From: Scytonema hofmannii PCC 7110
GTDB taxonomy: Bacteria; Cyanobacteriota; Cyanobacteriia; Cyanobacteriales; Nostocaceae
Assembly: GCF_000346485.2 (NCBI RefSeq)
Contig: NZ_KQ976354.1
Location: 11,304,341 to 11,368,340 of the forward strand
Reading direction: 5' to 3'
DNA: 64,000 nucleotides
Shown here: one piece after another, positions 44,222-53,663 of the stretch
How positions within the stretch are numbered: the stretch's first letter is position 1
How the letters are laid out: every line of letters starts with the position of its first letter
Program-made: the position numbers and the translations under genes
Notes under the pieces: generated by a model
Seen by the model: only the letters and a program-made list of their open reading frames with translations
What the model was told of the DNA's origin: nothing
Database searches by the model: none

Positions 44222-45256
44222 CTAGAATGTAGGTTCCTCTGAAACTTTAACGACCAGTTTTCCCTTTTTATTGCCATCAAACAGTTTTAGAATGGCTGAT
44301 GGGGCATTTTCCAAACCCTCGACAATTTCAACAGCATATTTAAGTTTACCTTCGTTGAGCCATTGTCCAAGATCTCTTATAGCAAGAGATAATTGAGGAT
44401 AATAATCGAGGATAATAAACCCTTCGAGGCGCACTCGCTTCATTAAAATTTGGCTGAAATTATACGGACCGGGAACAGGCTCTGTTGCATTGTAAGTTGA
44501 AATCAAACCGCATACAGGAATACGTGCATGCAAATTAACTTTGGTTAAAACAGCATCTAGGATAGAACCGCCAACATTATCGAAATACACATCGATTCCA
44601 TTAGGACACGATCGCGCAAGCGCTGTTTCCAAATCCTCTGTTTTATAGTTAATAGCCTCATCAAAACCAAGCTCTTGTGTCAGGCACTGACATTTTTCAT
44701 CCGACCCAGTTATACCAACGACTCGGCAGCCCTTAATCTTGGCAATTTGTCCAGCAACAGAACCAACTGCACCTGAGGCTGCTGACACCACCACAGTTTC
44801 CCCTGCTTTGGGCTGTCCTATGTCTAAAAGCCCAAAATATGCCGTATAACCAGTAAATCCAAGCGGTCCGGTAAATGCAGTGAGTGGTGCAGGCAGAGGA
44901 TGGGGTAGTTTTGTGATTCCTTTTCCAGTATTTCCAAGAGCAATCGCATAATCCTGCCAGCCAAGCACACCAGAAACCAGATCCCCTTGTTGAAAATTAG
45001 GATTTTTAGACTCTTCTACCACACCTATAACAACACCGCGCATGACGTGTCCAATTTCTACGGGAGGCATATACTGTGGCATATCGCTCATCCAAATGCG
45101 ATTAGTAGGATCTAGCGAAAGATATATGGTACGTACTAGCACCTCACCATCACTTGGACTGGGAATTGGTTGTTCAAGGTACTCAAAATCACTTTCTTTG
45201 ATATTGCCAACAGGACGAACTGCTAAGCGAAACTGTCGATTTATGCCTATTTTCAT
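44222..45256 (-). CDS. MDR-superfamily NADP-dependent oxidoreductase
   Basis: Zinc-free medium-chain reductase of the leukotriene B4 dehydrogenase/curA type, acting on double bonds conjugated to a carbonyl. Start set at ATG 45256 (MKIGINRQFRLAVRPVG), since the upstream extension does not match the family. GroES-like N-terminus with YLSLDPTNRIWMSD; Rossmann part with AASGAVGSVAGQIAKIKGC and EAINYKTEDLETAL; then FDNVGGSILDAVLT. 344 aa is the usual length. Probably a single-gene unit. Confidence 0.9.
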   Translation of the reverse strand: MKIGINRQFRLAVRPVGNIKESDFEYLEQPIPSPSDGEVLVRTIYLSLDPTNRIWMSDMPQYMPPVEIGHVMRGVVIGVVEESKNPNFQQGDLVSGVLGWQDYAIALGNTGKGITKLPHPLPAPLTAFTGPLGFTGYTAYFGLLDIGQPKAGETVVVSAASGAVGSVAGQIAKIKGCRVVGITGSDEKCQCLTQELGFDEAINYKTEDLETALARSCPNGIDVYFDNVGGSILDAVLTKVNLHARIPVCGLISTYNATEPVPGPYNFSQILMKRVRLEGFIILDYYPQLSLAIRDLGQWLNEGKLKYAVEIVEGLENAPSAILKLFDGNKKGKLVVKVSEEPTF

Positions 45257-45395
45257 GAGTTCACTCTCTGTGTAATCATCCAAGGTCTCCCATAAATAGT
45301 AAGATATATCGAACACGAATAATTTCGAGCGTTGGTTATGAAACGAGATTCGCACTTCGCTCAACCCAACCTACACCTTATCAATCAGTTCTAGC

Positions 45396-47102
45396 CTAAG
45401 TACTAGGAACAACCGATAAGGAATTTGATGAAGATCTGACGGTATATAAATACACATAACTTAGGTTTAGTGGTAGGAAGATTTGCAATCGCGTCTCTCC
45501 CCCACAACTTACCATCAATGTAATAACTTCCGCCTCCATCCCCAATGACGATCCATTACCGGGATTCATCGCGTATGCAGGGAAACAGGCTGCACTCAAA
45601 CTCAAGCGGAAGGAGTTTCCTCTGGCAATTCTGACACAGGTAGTCTGCAATTGAATTTTTCTTTTGGTAAAGTTGCTACCATCACAACGAAGATAGCCTT
45701 GAGTCACGTTGTAAACCCGTCCTTCAGAATACACTTGTGACAGCACCGCACATAAATCGTAACTGGGTTTATCCGCACTACACCAAACTTCAACAATAAT
45801 ATCGCCAACCAAATACAAATCTTCTTCTAACACTTCACTCGTATAAGTGAGAACATCAGAACGACAATCAATGTGCGATCGCTCAAAGGAACCCGCACCC
45901 ATTGCTGCATGACCCCCCAGGGATGGAACCGGTCGCCAAGGGTCATGAACTAGAACGTCAGAACTGGGGAGTGGGGAGTAGGGAGTAGGGAGTGGGGAAT
46001 GATAATTGGTGAGAATTCCGGAATTTTCTCGAATGCTACTGAGTCCTTGGCTTGACAAATAGTAATTTTTATGTGTTGTATCGGGAAAACTATCAAATTT
46101 GCGCCAGCGATCGCTACCCATTTCAAACAAGCAAACAGGCGGTTCCTCTAGCAACCCCGTATCTATACCTTTGAGAAATTGGTCAAACCACCGGATTTGC
46201 ATTTCATCTACAGGGCTGGCTGCATCAATACCAAAATCAACAGCACCAACTCTGCGACCCCAAGGCAAATGCGCCCAAGGTCCTACTAGCAGTTGTTGGC
46301 GATATTGACTCCGTGCTGCCATATCCTTATATAAATGCATCGTACCGCGTAAGTAAGTATCAAACCACCCCCCAATATGGAACATAGGCAAATCAACATT
46401 TTGGAAGTAGGTTTTGGGTGAAAGTTTTTCCCAGTATTCATCGGGTTGAGAATGAGCTAACCAATCGTGATAAAACGAGTCAGGGGCAAAATTCTGTAAA
46501 ACTTCTGGAAGAGTGGGGTTGCGATCGTACAAAGGTAGATTGCGATAAGCAGCACGCAAAGCATGGTAGGCTTTTTCGTCCTTTCGCAAACGGGCTGTTT
46601 CCGTGGCTAGCTGAATTGCCCAGGAAAGATTGCTCTCCAAGCAGAATGCACCGCCTTCATACGCCCAATCTGTATATAAATCGTAACCAATCATCGCAGG
46701 GCAAATGGTTTTTAACGCTTGTGGTTTGGTAGCCGCCGCATAGAGTTGCGTCATTCCTTGGTAAGAGAAACCATACATCCCAACTTCACCCGTACTCCCT
46801 GGTAGTTTTGCCGCCCAGTTTACTGAGTCTTCGCCATCTTCAATTTCATGGGTAAACAGCTGAAATTCTCCTTCTGATGTCCCTCTTCCCCGTACATCCT
46901 GAATAACAACAATATACCCATGAGCCGCATACCAAGTGGGATGGGCATAAACAACCGTGGATGCGATCGCTCTTCCATAAGGTTGTCGCATCAACAGTAC
47001 GGGAAATTCTCCTTCTGCATCGGGACGGTATACGTCCGCATCAAGTCGTATGCCATCGCGCATTAACACCGATGAAGTTTGTTTGGGGAGGACTTTATAC
47101 AT
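45396..47102 (-). CDS. CocE/NonD family hydrolase (X-Pro dipeptidyl-peptidase S15-like)
   Basis: Serine hydrolase with an alpha/beta fold: RLDADVYRPDAEGEFPVLLMRQPY, GRGTSEGEF, nucleophile Ser in MYGFSYQGMTQLYAA, and a C-terminal jelly-roll domain. 568 aa. Substrate unknown; the family includes cocaine esterase and glutaryl-acylases. An in-frame low-complexity insertion (NYHSPLPTPYSPLPSS) at about residue 368 comes from a genomic short repeat and is absent from the usual fold between the cap and the jelly-roll domain. Confidence 0.88.
   Translation of the reverse strand: MYKVLPKQTSSVLMRDGIRLDADVYRPDAEGEFPVLLMRQPYGRAIASTVVYAHPTWYAAHGYIVVIQDVRGRGTSEGEFQLFTHEIEDGEDSVNWAAKLPGSTGEVGMYGFSYQGMTQLYAAATKPQALKTICPAMIGYDLYTDWAYEGGAFCLESNLSWAIQLATETARLRKDEKAYHALRAAYRNLPLYDRNPTLPEVLQNFAPDSFYHDWLAHSQPDEYWEKLSPKTYFQNVDLPMFHIGGWFDTYLRGTMHLYKDMAARSQYRQQLLVGPWAHLPWGRRVGAVDFGIDAASPVDEMQIRWFDQFLKGIDTGLLEEPPVCLFEMGSDRWRKFDSFPDTTHKNYYLSSQGLSSIRENSGILTNYHSPLPTPYSPLPSSDVLVHDPWRPVPSLGGHAAMGAGSFERSHIDCRSDVLTYTSEVLEEDLYLVGDIIVEVWCSADKPSYDLCAVLSQVYSEGRVYNVTQGYLRCDGSNFTKRKIQLQTTCVRIARGNSFRLSLSAACFPAYAMNPGNGSSLGMEAEVITLMVSCGGETRLQIFLPLNLSYVYLYTVRSSSNSLSVVPST
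45964..46000. repeat. GGGGAGTA/GGGGAGTG short tandem repeat inside a gene
   Basis: Degenerate 7-8 bp units on the plus strand within the CocE-like gene. This repeat is usually intergenic in cyanobacteria. Confidence 0.8.
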
Positions 47103-47542
47103 TTTGAATAGTGGAGTAAGTCAACCTAAAATCAGTTCAATACTGAGAAACTTAGTTTTGCAAAAGATACCAGGTTTTTCTGTTGCTATCATTTTACGTG
47201 ACTCAGTGCCTCTACCAAATCATCGATCGCTTTTACTATAAATTCTCTACCAGAGGGATATTAATGCTCGCCACAACCTCTGCTTCTTAATAGATAAAAT
47301 TGCGTAGCAAGTGATACAAAATTTATGATGAAATAGAAATTAAATATACAGTTTTCAAGCAAATCTTATGTATTCTCTTCTTTTTTGCCAAAGCAATAAG
47401 TCATCAAAGAGGTCGAACTGGTGAGAGTGAAATGACTACCATATCGTCCTTAGCTCCATTCATATGACACATCACTGAGACATTATGTCCATCAAAGTTC
47501 ATCAAACAATCGAGAAAATTTCTACAAGTTTCTAACTTTAAC
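47103..47542. other. intergenic region between divergent genes
   Basis: 440 bp between the CocE-like and EamA starts. A 46-codon minus-strand frame (47404-47544) faces the EamA start but shows no ribosome binding site. No repeat or hairpin of note. Confidence 0.4.
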
Positions 47543-48607
47543 ATGACACTATTAAATGACTGCGATCGATCTACACAAAAAGGCTTGCACTCTCTTGGTG
47601 TCATCCTGCTAGTTGCCGCATCCTTAATCTGGGGGACAACATTTCCACTGATTAAAAATGCCATCGCTAGTCTTTCACCCTCTGCAATACTCGCAAGCCG
47701 CTTTGTTGTAGCTGCAGTAGTATTAGCTCCATACTTGCGCCGCCTGAATGCTAAATTAATCCGCGACGGATTTATCTTAGGACTGGTACTCTTCGCCTCC
47801 TTTGCTACCCAAACAATGGCACTTGAGACGGTACACGCAAATCGGGCGGCATTTGTTAGTAGCCTGACCGTTGTGATAGTACCGCTTTTGGGTTTGGCGA
47901 TCGGTCAGCGCGTACTGCTGAAAACTTTGTTGGCGGCGATCGTTGCCATAACTGGCATTGGAGTCATGTCATGGGAAAGCGGACAGTTCAGCATGGGTGA
48001 TTTCTTGTTGTTCGGTAATGCATTCATCTACGCCGTCTACATCCTGATTCTTGAAAAAGTTACACACCGCCACCCAACCCTTTCACTTACCGCCGTTCAG
48101 GTCTTAGTTATAGCAGTGCTTGGTATGCTTTGGGCAGCACCCGAACTAGTTGGACAAATCCACGCAATCAGTACAAACTTAAGTGCAGTTCTTTACCTTG
48201 GTCTAATTGCCACTGCTGCCACCGTCTTGATAGAGACAATGAGCCAGCGCTGGGTTTCCGCTCAAGAAGCAGCCCTATTTTACACACTCGATCCAGTGTT
48301 CTCAGCCGTTATCTCGTTTCTACTACTTGGTGAGACACTTGGAGTTCGCGGTTTGGTTGGAGCAACTCTAGTTTTAGCCGCAATGGTATTAAGCCAAGGC
48401 GGAGGTAAGGACACACAGAACAATAGAGAGATTGCTACGCTGTACATTCCTTTTACAGCCCGCGAGGACGACTCTCGCTTGTCACCACTTACAGTCTCAT
48501 TACATTCCGAAACACGTCAGTTAGTTGAATTAGGGAAAAATGACCATTCTCTGCTCTCTCTTTCCTCTGCGTCCTCTGCGTCCTCTGCGGTTTATCAAAA
48601 AAATTAA
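47543..48607 (+). CDS. EamA/DMT-family transporter
   Basis: Inner-membrane transporter with ten predicted helices and two EamA repeats: ILLVAASLIWGTTFPLIKNAI ..., and in the second half ALFYTLDPVFSAVISFLLLGE. Substrate not predictable. The last 45 residues (from SPLTVSLHSE) are not part of the fold: they come from a non-coding CCTCTGCGT repeat read in frame, so the natural stop was probably lost. Transcribed divergently from the hydrolase. Confidence 0.9.
   Translation: MTLLNDCDRSTQKGLHSLGVILLVAASLIWGTTFPLIKNAIASLSPSAILASRFVVAAVVLAPYLRRLNAKLIRDGFILGLVLFASFATQTMALETVHANRAAFVSSLTVVIVPLLGLAIGQRVLLKTLLAAIVAITGIGVMSWESGQFSMGDFLLFGNAFIYAVYILILEKVTHRHPTLSLTAVQVLVIAVLGMLWAAPELVGQIHAISTNLSAVLYLGLIATAATVLIETMSQRWVSAQEAALFYTLDPVFSAVISFLLLGETLGVRGLVGATLVLAAMVLSQGGGKDTQNNREIATLYIPFTAREDDSRLSPLTVSLHSETRQLVELGKNDHSLLSLSSASSASSAVYQKN
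48553..48595. repeat. CCTCTGCGT repeat forming the EamA C-terminus
   Basis: Tandem TCCTCTGCG units, a common intergenic repeat in Nostocales, here encode SSASSASSA at the end of the transporter. Confidence 0.8.
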
Positions 48608-48750
48608 TTCACTATCGCTCAGTACGATCGCGTCAGGACTCTCACTAAATATACTTCTCCACCCGACGTTCTTCTAGCATTGCTTCTGGATAGCAGAAAA
48701 TTGGCAAAAAATGTCAAAATAATAAGACCATTACTATCCCTTCCTACGAT

Positions 48751-49008
48751 ATGACTACCCTGAACATCTCGCTACCTGATTCAATGCGGGCATTTGTAGA
48801 AGAACAAGTCAAACAAAAAGGTTATGATACAGCAACTGAGTATATTCACCATTTGATTCGCCAAGAACAAGAAAATGTTGAACGCAAACGTTTAGAAAGT
48901 CTTTTACTGGAAGGTTTAGACAGTGGCGAACCAATTGAAGTGAGCGAGGAGTGGTGGGACAACAAACGCGAAGAACTGATGCAGCGCTTGCACCAAGAAA
49001 AACCATGA
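48751..49008 (+). CDS. ParD-type antitoxin, 85 aa
   Basis: NISLPDSMRAFVEEQVKQKG is the N-terminal ribbon-helix-helix of ParD; the rest is the charged toxin-binding part with LLEGLDSGEPIEVSEEWWD. Its stop overlaps the ParE start (ATGA). Confidence 0.9.
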   Translation: MTTLNISLPDSMRAFVEEQVKQKGYDTATEYIHHLIRQEQENVERKRLESLLLEGLDSGEPIEVSEEWWDNKREELMQRLHQEKP

Positions 49009-49328
49009 CACTGCGGATTTTCATCACTCCCAAAGCAAATCTTGATATTGATGATTTGTTTAACTACATTGCCCAAAATAACCCAGATGCGGCTTTACGT
49101 TTTTTTGACGCAACGCGAAACACTATCGCCAAGTTAGCGCAGACGCCCGGTTTGGGCAGTATTTATTATGTGAATACTCCTCGTTTGCAGGGCTTACGTA
49201 AATGGGGTGTTAAAGGTTTTGAAAAGTCTCTAATTTTTTACTAAGTAACAGAAGAATTACTAACAGTAGTACGTATCATTCATGGCAGTCGTGATATTCC
49301 CGCCATCCTGGAACAAGAAGAATCTTAA
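49005..49328 (+). pseudogene. ParE toxin with a premature stop
   Basis: Frame from ATG 49005 gives a standard ParE (TLRIFITPKANLDIDDLFNY ... GFEKSLIFY), then TAA at 49242-49244 where the family normally has a Gln. The same frame continues with the conserved end VTEELLTVVRIIHGSRDI and stops at 49328. One point change would restore a 107-aa toxin; the conserved basic C-terminal part is otherwise lost. Confidence 0.8.
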
Positions 49329-49350
49329 GCCTGTTGCAGGCAGGAAAAAT

Positions 49351-49965
49351 TTACAAAGCCGAATCAAAAACTTGCTGTGCGGTGAGTTTGAGGTTAGGAA
49401 AGGTGGGAGAAATAATTAAATCATTACCTGTAAATTTGGTAACTTGGTACTCATCTCCAACAAGTTGACATACTGAGAAAGTCGGCTGTTTCGGGTCTCC
49501 AATAAACTTTTTACCCCCTAGTGCTGCATAATCTGCAATCCAGAACTCAGGTATACCCATTTCTTCGTAGTCTCCAAACTTGTCGTAGTAATCATCCCGC
49601 CAATTAGTACTAATAACTTCGACTACTAAGGGTACAGATACTGCTTGAGTAACCGTTGACTGTTTTTCAAAAAGAGGTTCGTTGATGAGATTGTCAAGAT
49701 TTAGTAACAATATATCGGGTGAGTAAGTAGACTCGGCGTCAGGAGTTTTTACAAATGCAGTTTTAGGAATTCCGTAAGGTAAGTTGAGTCGGTCGAACTC
49801 CACAGTCAGTTTGCGTGATAAAAATGCGATAACTTTTTCATGAGCTCCAGTTGGCGGTGCCATCTCAACAATCACTCCTTTATGCAGCTCGTACTGTACC
49901 CCGTTGTTGGGATACCAGTCCATAAATTCCTCATGGGTTAGTAATTTAGGTATGGCTTGGGTCAT
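49351..49965 (-). CDS. Uma2 family protein
   Basis: Start set at ATG 49965, six bases after GGAGGTGA. 204 aa, with the Uma2 signature: LTHEEFMDWYPNNGVQYELH, YSPDILLLNLDNL (Asp), PLVVEVISTNWRDDYYDKFGDYE (Glu-x-x-x..Lys region) and MGIPEFWIADYAAL. A predicted PD-(D/E)xK nuclease fold with no settled role. It follows the xisI gene. Confidence 0.9.
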   Translation of the reverse strand: MTQAIPKLLTHEEFMDWYPNNGVQYELHKGVIVEMAPPTGAHEKVIAFLSRKLTVEFDRLNLPYGIPKTAFVKTPDAESTYSPDILLLNLDNLINEPLFEKQSTVTQAVSVPLVVEVISTNWRDDYYDKFGDYEEMGIPEFWIADYAALGGKKFIGDPKQPTFSVCQLVGDEYQVTKFTGNDLIISPTFPNLKLTAQQVFDSAL

Positions 49966-50023
49966 AGCTATCACCTCCACATATATTCGACTCTTAATTT
50001 TATCCACCATCAAAATTTGCTTT

Positions 50024-50359
50024 TTAACCCACTGCAAACCCAGTATATTGTCTCACTAAAGGTTCATGAAATGCTAAAACAATATCTGATTTCGGGACTC
50101 CCAACTTTACCAACTCATCAGCAATACCAATTTCTGTGCCATCATGGTGTATCCAAATTTTCTCACCTTTAATATCTAGATGCAAAACACAACCATACAT
50201 GGGTCGTCGATTCTTCCATCCTGTATGAACAACTTGATAGCAATCGCGCTCAGTATCGAAAATCAGTTCAGTTTCAGCTTCTCCATCTAATGGGCTGAGA
50301 CTGGCATAATCGCTTAATAGTTGTTTTATATAAGTGCGATAAAGTTCTAGTTTTTCCAT
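50024..50359 (-). CDS. xisI: XisI-family protein (fdxN element excision controlling factor)
   Basis: 111 aa, typical of XisI: ...FDTERDCYQVVHTGWKNRRP, MYGCVLHLDIKGEKIWIHHDG, and TEIGIADELVKLGVPKSDIV ending HEPLVRQYTGFAV. In Anabaena, XisI with XisH affects excision of the fdxN element, but the family is spread widely across cyanobacteria apart from it. Its usual xisH partner is broken here. Confidence 0.9.
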   Translation of the reverse strand: MEKLELYRTYIKQLLSDYASLSPLDGEAETELIFDTERDCYQVVHTGWKNRRPMYGCVLHLDIKGEKIWIHHDGTEIGIADELVKLGVPKSDIVLAFHEPLVRQYTGFAVG

Positions 50360-50371
50360 TCTAAAATTACC

Positions 50372-50598
50372 TCACTCACTGGAGCGTAAATTATTAACTC
50401 TATAGTTAATAATTTGCCCTATAGCAGTATGAAATTCTGAAATATTTGATGTGCCGAGAAAACTTTTAATTTCAACAGAAATTTTTTCCTCTCCACGTTC
50501 TGCGGCGATAATTTTTTCTGCTCCCAAGTCAATTTCCATATTAACACCACCCACCTGAATTCTCAGTGGCTCATCTGTAATCAGCCAACCCTCTTTTT
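50372..50598 (-). pseudogene. xisH: xisH remnant
   Basis: The frame EGWLITDEPLRIQVGG, NMEIDLGAEKIIAAERGEEK, ISVEIKSFLGTSNISEFHTA matches the core of XisH (with the E-x-K of its nuclease-like site in VEIKSF). It lacks about 20 N-terminal residues, because a stop lies at 50599, and ends early after INYRVNN. Full-length XisH is about 138 aa. It lies directly upstream of xisI. Confidence 0.85.
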
Positions 50599-50605
50599 CT
50601 CAACC

Positions 50606-50903
50606 TTTCCTAACTGTATCATGAAAAACATCTTTAGCCATTGAGTTAGTAACACATATCTAATATCTAGTCCTGTAGCATAACCATGCGGAAAAGTTTC
50701 GTAATTTCTTAGCGCCTTTGCGTCTTTGCGTGAGCTTTATTCAGGGTATATAAGCGGACATGATATAAGAGGTCATTTATAAAGTAAATCTTAAATCGCC
50801 AAATATCTTGTGTAGGTTGAGTAGAACGAATTAATACCCAATAATTCGATTAAATGTTGGGTTTCGTTCCTCAACCCAACCTACGCTCTTCTTAATGTCT
50901 ACT
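50606..50903. other. repeat-bearing intergenic region
   Basis: Contains the common GCGCCTTTGCGTCTTTGCG repeat (about 50712) and an imperfect inverted repeat with GTAGGTTGAG and CTCAACCCAACCTAC (about 50812-50883). The CTCAACCCAACCTAC half also occurs at about 45360. Confidence 0.6.
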
Positions 50904-51356
50904 TCATAGTGCTAAAGTGTCTACTCTACCAAGTACTGACATATCTTCCTCATCTAATGTCACTGGTGTACCACTGCGAATTAGTTCGGCAAAATCCTCA
51001 TTGGGAACCATAACAGTCAACGTATACAAGCGACTGGAACCTGTATTCTTAATCATATGAGTCCCTGTAGGTGGAACTAATAAACTATCTCCGGCTTTAA
51101 TGGGAACAGTTTTGCCATCACACATGGCGACTCCTTCCCCTTTCAGAACAAAAAACATTTCTACTGCCATTTGATGGCGGTTGGGGGGGGTTTTGCCACC
51201 AACATCAAAAATTTCTACACAACATGTTAAGGAAGTATTGGCGCTAGCTGGATCGAAGACGATCGCTAATCGATTTGAGTCGTTAGGACTAATCCGATAA
51301 GCTTGGTAATCTTTCGGAGACTTAACGACAGGAATGACACAACGAGTAGCACGCAT
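50904..51356 (-). CDS. cupin-domain protein, 150 aa
   Basis: Small beta-barrel with the cupin metal-binding motifs: RHQMAVEMFFVLKGEGVAMC (His/Glu) and PPTGTHMIKNTG (His). It starts 4 bp after the cysteine hydrolase gene and is likely co-transcribed with it. Substrate unknown. Confidence 0.88.
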   Translation of the reverse strand: MRATRCVIPVVKSPKDYQAYRISPNDSNRLAIVFDPASANTSLTCCVEIFDVGGKTPPNRHQMAVEMFFVLKGEGVAMCDGKTVPIKAGDSLLVPPTGTHMIKNTGSSRLYTLTVMVPNEDFAELIRSGTPVTLDEEDMSVLGRVDTLAL

Positions 51357-51360
51357 TTAT

Positions 51361-52149
51361 TTATCCTCCTTGGTTATTGAGGTTATTCAGTGCTGTTAAA
51401 ATAGATTCGGAATCAGTGACAAAGCCAAAGCACTGCTTGACGTTGTACAGTGTTGCCAACCAACAGTAATCAGGAGAAGTTGTGGCGGTACAGTCTTTGA
51501 TTAACAGGCAGTCATAACCCAAGAAATTGGCATCACATAGGGTTAGCATGACACACTGATCGGCATTAACACCTGTAAATAATAGGGTATTTCTACCTAG
51601 GTTCTTTAAGATACTATCTAAGGGAGTATCCCAAAAACCACTCATGCGGTATTTATCGACTCGAATGTCTTGAGGTAATTGTTCCAATTCATCCACTACC
51701 GCCGCCGCCCAACTACCCGCCATCAGAACTGGAGCGCCATTGCTAGGTAAGGGATCGCCCAATCCAACACCTTCCCCTGTAGGATTGTAAACGTGAAGTA
51801 CGTTGGCACTAATATTAAGTAAGTCGGGACGATTGCCCCAATTCAACCAGATGACTGGAACACCTTTTTCCCGAAGTGCAGGCAATAAAGTTTGCAACGG
51901 TTCAATAGGTTTGCGTGCTGGGGTAACGTCTACACCGATATGCGCCAACCAACCATCAGGGTGACAAAAGTCGTTTTGCATATCAACGACGAGAATGGCA
52001 GTTTTTGCCAAGTCAAGGCGCAGAGTTTTAGTTTCTGTTGGTAAGATAACGGGTTGTGGGGGTTGGGGAGGACGAGTAATGTCTGCAAACGTCTGGTTGA
52101 CAGCCCATGCGTTTGGTGCAATTCCTAAATTCCGAAGAGGTACATTCAT
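51361..52149 (-). CDS. isochorismatase-like cysteine hydrolase
   Basis: Amidohydrolase with the Asp-Lys-Cys triad visible: ILVVDMQNDFCHPDG (Asp), DIRVDKYRMSGFWDT (Lys), FTGVNADQCVMLTLCDA (Cys). Start set at ATG 52149 (MNVPLRNLG); an upstream TTG extension (to 52203) is less likely. Together with the cupin and the divergent amidohydrolase it suggests a small pathway for breakdown of an N-substituted or cyclic amide. Confidence 0.9.
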   Translation of the reverse strand: MNVPLRNLGIAPNAWAVNQTFADITRPPQPPQPVILPTETKTLRLDLAKTAILVVDMQNDFCHPDGWLAHIGVDVTPARKPIEPLQTLLPALREKGVPVIWLNWGNRPDLLNISANVLHVYNPTGEGVGLGDPLPSNGAPVLMAGSWAAAVVDELEQLPQDIRVDKYRMSGFWDTPLDSILKNLGRNTLLFTGVNADQCVMLTLCDANFLGYDCLLIKDCTATTSPDYCWLATLYNVKQCFGFVTDSESILTALNNLNNQGG

Positions 52150-52230
52150 AACATTGCGACATCCGAAACCATTGCTTATTTTGTAACGTGAAAATCCTCC
52201 CAAGGTTCGATTACTTAATCAAGGTTAAAT

Positions 52231-53631
52231 ATGGTGAACTTCACTATCCAGAATGTCTCGATTGCCACTGATGATGATTATGTCACCGTAGACGTGCAAG
52301 TTATAGACGGAACTATAGCTAAGGTAGCACCTCATTTAGAAGTTGTTGGTAGTGCAGTTAACGGTGAGAATAAATTACTACTACCGGGATTCGTCAATGC
52401 CCACACTCACTCCTCAGAAATGTGGCAACGAGGAGCCATTCCACCTTTACCATTAGAATTATGGCTGGCAGAACTGTATGATTTTGCACCTCTCGATACA
52501 GAAAAAGTTTACTTAACTGCTCTCAGTACGGCAGTAGAAACTCTATTATCGGGTGGTACAAGTGTAGTCGATCATCTCATACTTATTCCAGGACAAGAGT
52601 TAGAAACAATTGCAACGGCTGTTCGCGCTTATCGAGAAGTTGGTATCCGCGCCTTTGTTGCACCCCTCATTCAAGATGAATCCCTGACGGCGGGTATACC
52701 ATCTGGGGAAACCGAGCAAACACACGATCCCTACTTTCGCTCAACCACAGCAACATTAGAACTCATAGAAGAAGCTGTCAGACAGTTTCACCGTCCGGAT
52801 GAGGGGATGAATATTCTCGTTGCTCCTACAGGAATACAATTGTGTTCCGATGCTTTGTTTGAGGGGTGTAGTGAGTTAAGCGATCGCTACAATCTTTGCC
52901 GTCACTCCCACTTACTGGAAACCAAAGCACAAGAAAAACTCGCCCGAGAAAAATACGGTTGTACTGCTGTCGAGCACTTAAAGCGCATTGGTTACCTAGA
53001 CTATCGCACCACATTAGCCCATTGCGTCCACCTCACAGACGATGACATTGCGATCCTTGCCAAAACAAAATCCACAGTTGTACACAATCCTTTAAGTAAC
53101 CTGCGTTTGGGCAGTGGCATTGCTCCTATTTTAAAATACCGTCAAGCTGGGGTAAACGTATCTTTTGGTTGCGATGGAGCTTCTAGCAACGACTCCCAAG
53201 ACTTACTGGAAGCAATCAAAATAGGTTCCATATTACATAACGTTACAGATTTAGATTACCAGCACTGGATTACACCCCGTCAGTCAGTAGAAATGGCATC
53301 CTTAGGCGGTGCAAAAGGACTGAATGTAGCAGATACACTGGGTGCGATCGCTGTAGGTAAGAAAGCCGATTTGGTATTGTACGATCTCACCAGCTTATCG
53401 CTCTTACCACGTACAGATCCCATTGGCTTATTAATTCTCGGTCGTCCTACCAACGTTGTACATAGTATATGGGTAAATGGCAAGCAGATCGTTGCTGATG
53501 GACAAGTCACCAATATTAACGTTGAGGAGTTACGACAGCAGTTGTTCAACCACAGTCAATGGCATGCAAATCGTAAATCTCAAACCGTTGCCCAAATTGA
53601 AGCACATTATCGGGCAGTAATGGGATTATAG
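52231..53631 (+). CDS. amidohydrolase-superfamily deaminase/chlorohydrolase-like protein
   Basis: 466 aa, metal-dependent hydrolase of the TrzN/AtzA/guanine-deaminase class: NAHTHSSEMWQRG (HxH), HSHLLETKAQ (His), LAHCVHLTDDDIAIL (His), and FGCDGASSNDSQDLLEA (Asp). Typical hydrolytic deamination of a heterocycle; substrate not predictable from sequence. It is divergent from the cysteine hydrolase with a short spacer, so the two may share regulation. Confidence 0.9.
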   Translation: MVNFTIQNVSIATDDDYVTVDVQVIDGTIAKVAPHLEVVGSAVNGENKLLLPGFVNAHTHSSEMWQRGAIPPLPLELWLAELYDFAPLDTEKVYLTALSTAVETLLSGGTSVVDHLILIPGQELETIATAVRAYREVGIRAFVAPLIQDESLTAGIPSGETEQTHDPYFRSTTATLELIEEAVRQFHRPDEGMNILVAPTGIQLCSDALFEGCSELSDRYNLCRHSHLLETKAQEKLAREKYGCTAVEHLKRIGYLDYRTTLAHCVHLTDDDIAILAKTKSTVVHNPLSNLRLGSGIAPILKYRQAGVNVSFGCDGASSNDSQDLLEAIKIGSILHNVTDLDYQHWITPRQSVEMASLGGAKGLNVADTLGAIAVGKKADLVLYDLTSLSLLPRTDPIGLLILGRPTNVVHSIWVNGKQIVADGQVTNINVEELRQQLFNHSQWHANRKSQTVAQIEAHYRAVMGL

Positions 53632-53663
53632 AACCATAAATCTGACCCCCTACCTCGGTCTAC

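Noticed and set aside
47404-47664. 86-codon minus-strand frame overlapping the EamA start
   Set aside because: No ribosome binding site and it overlaps the transporter; the 46-codon end looks partly protein-like, but not enough to call.
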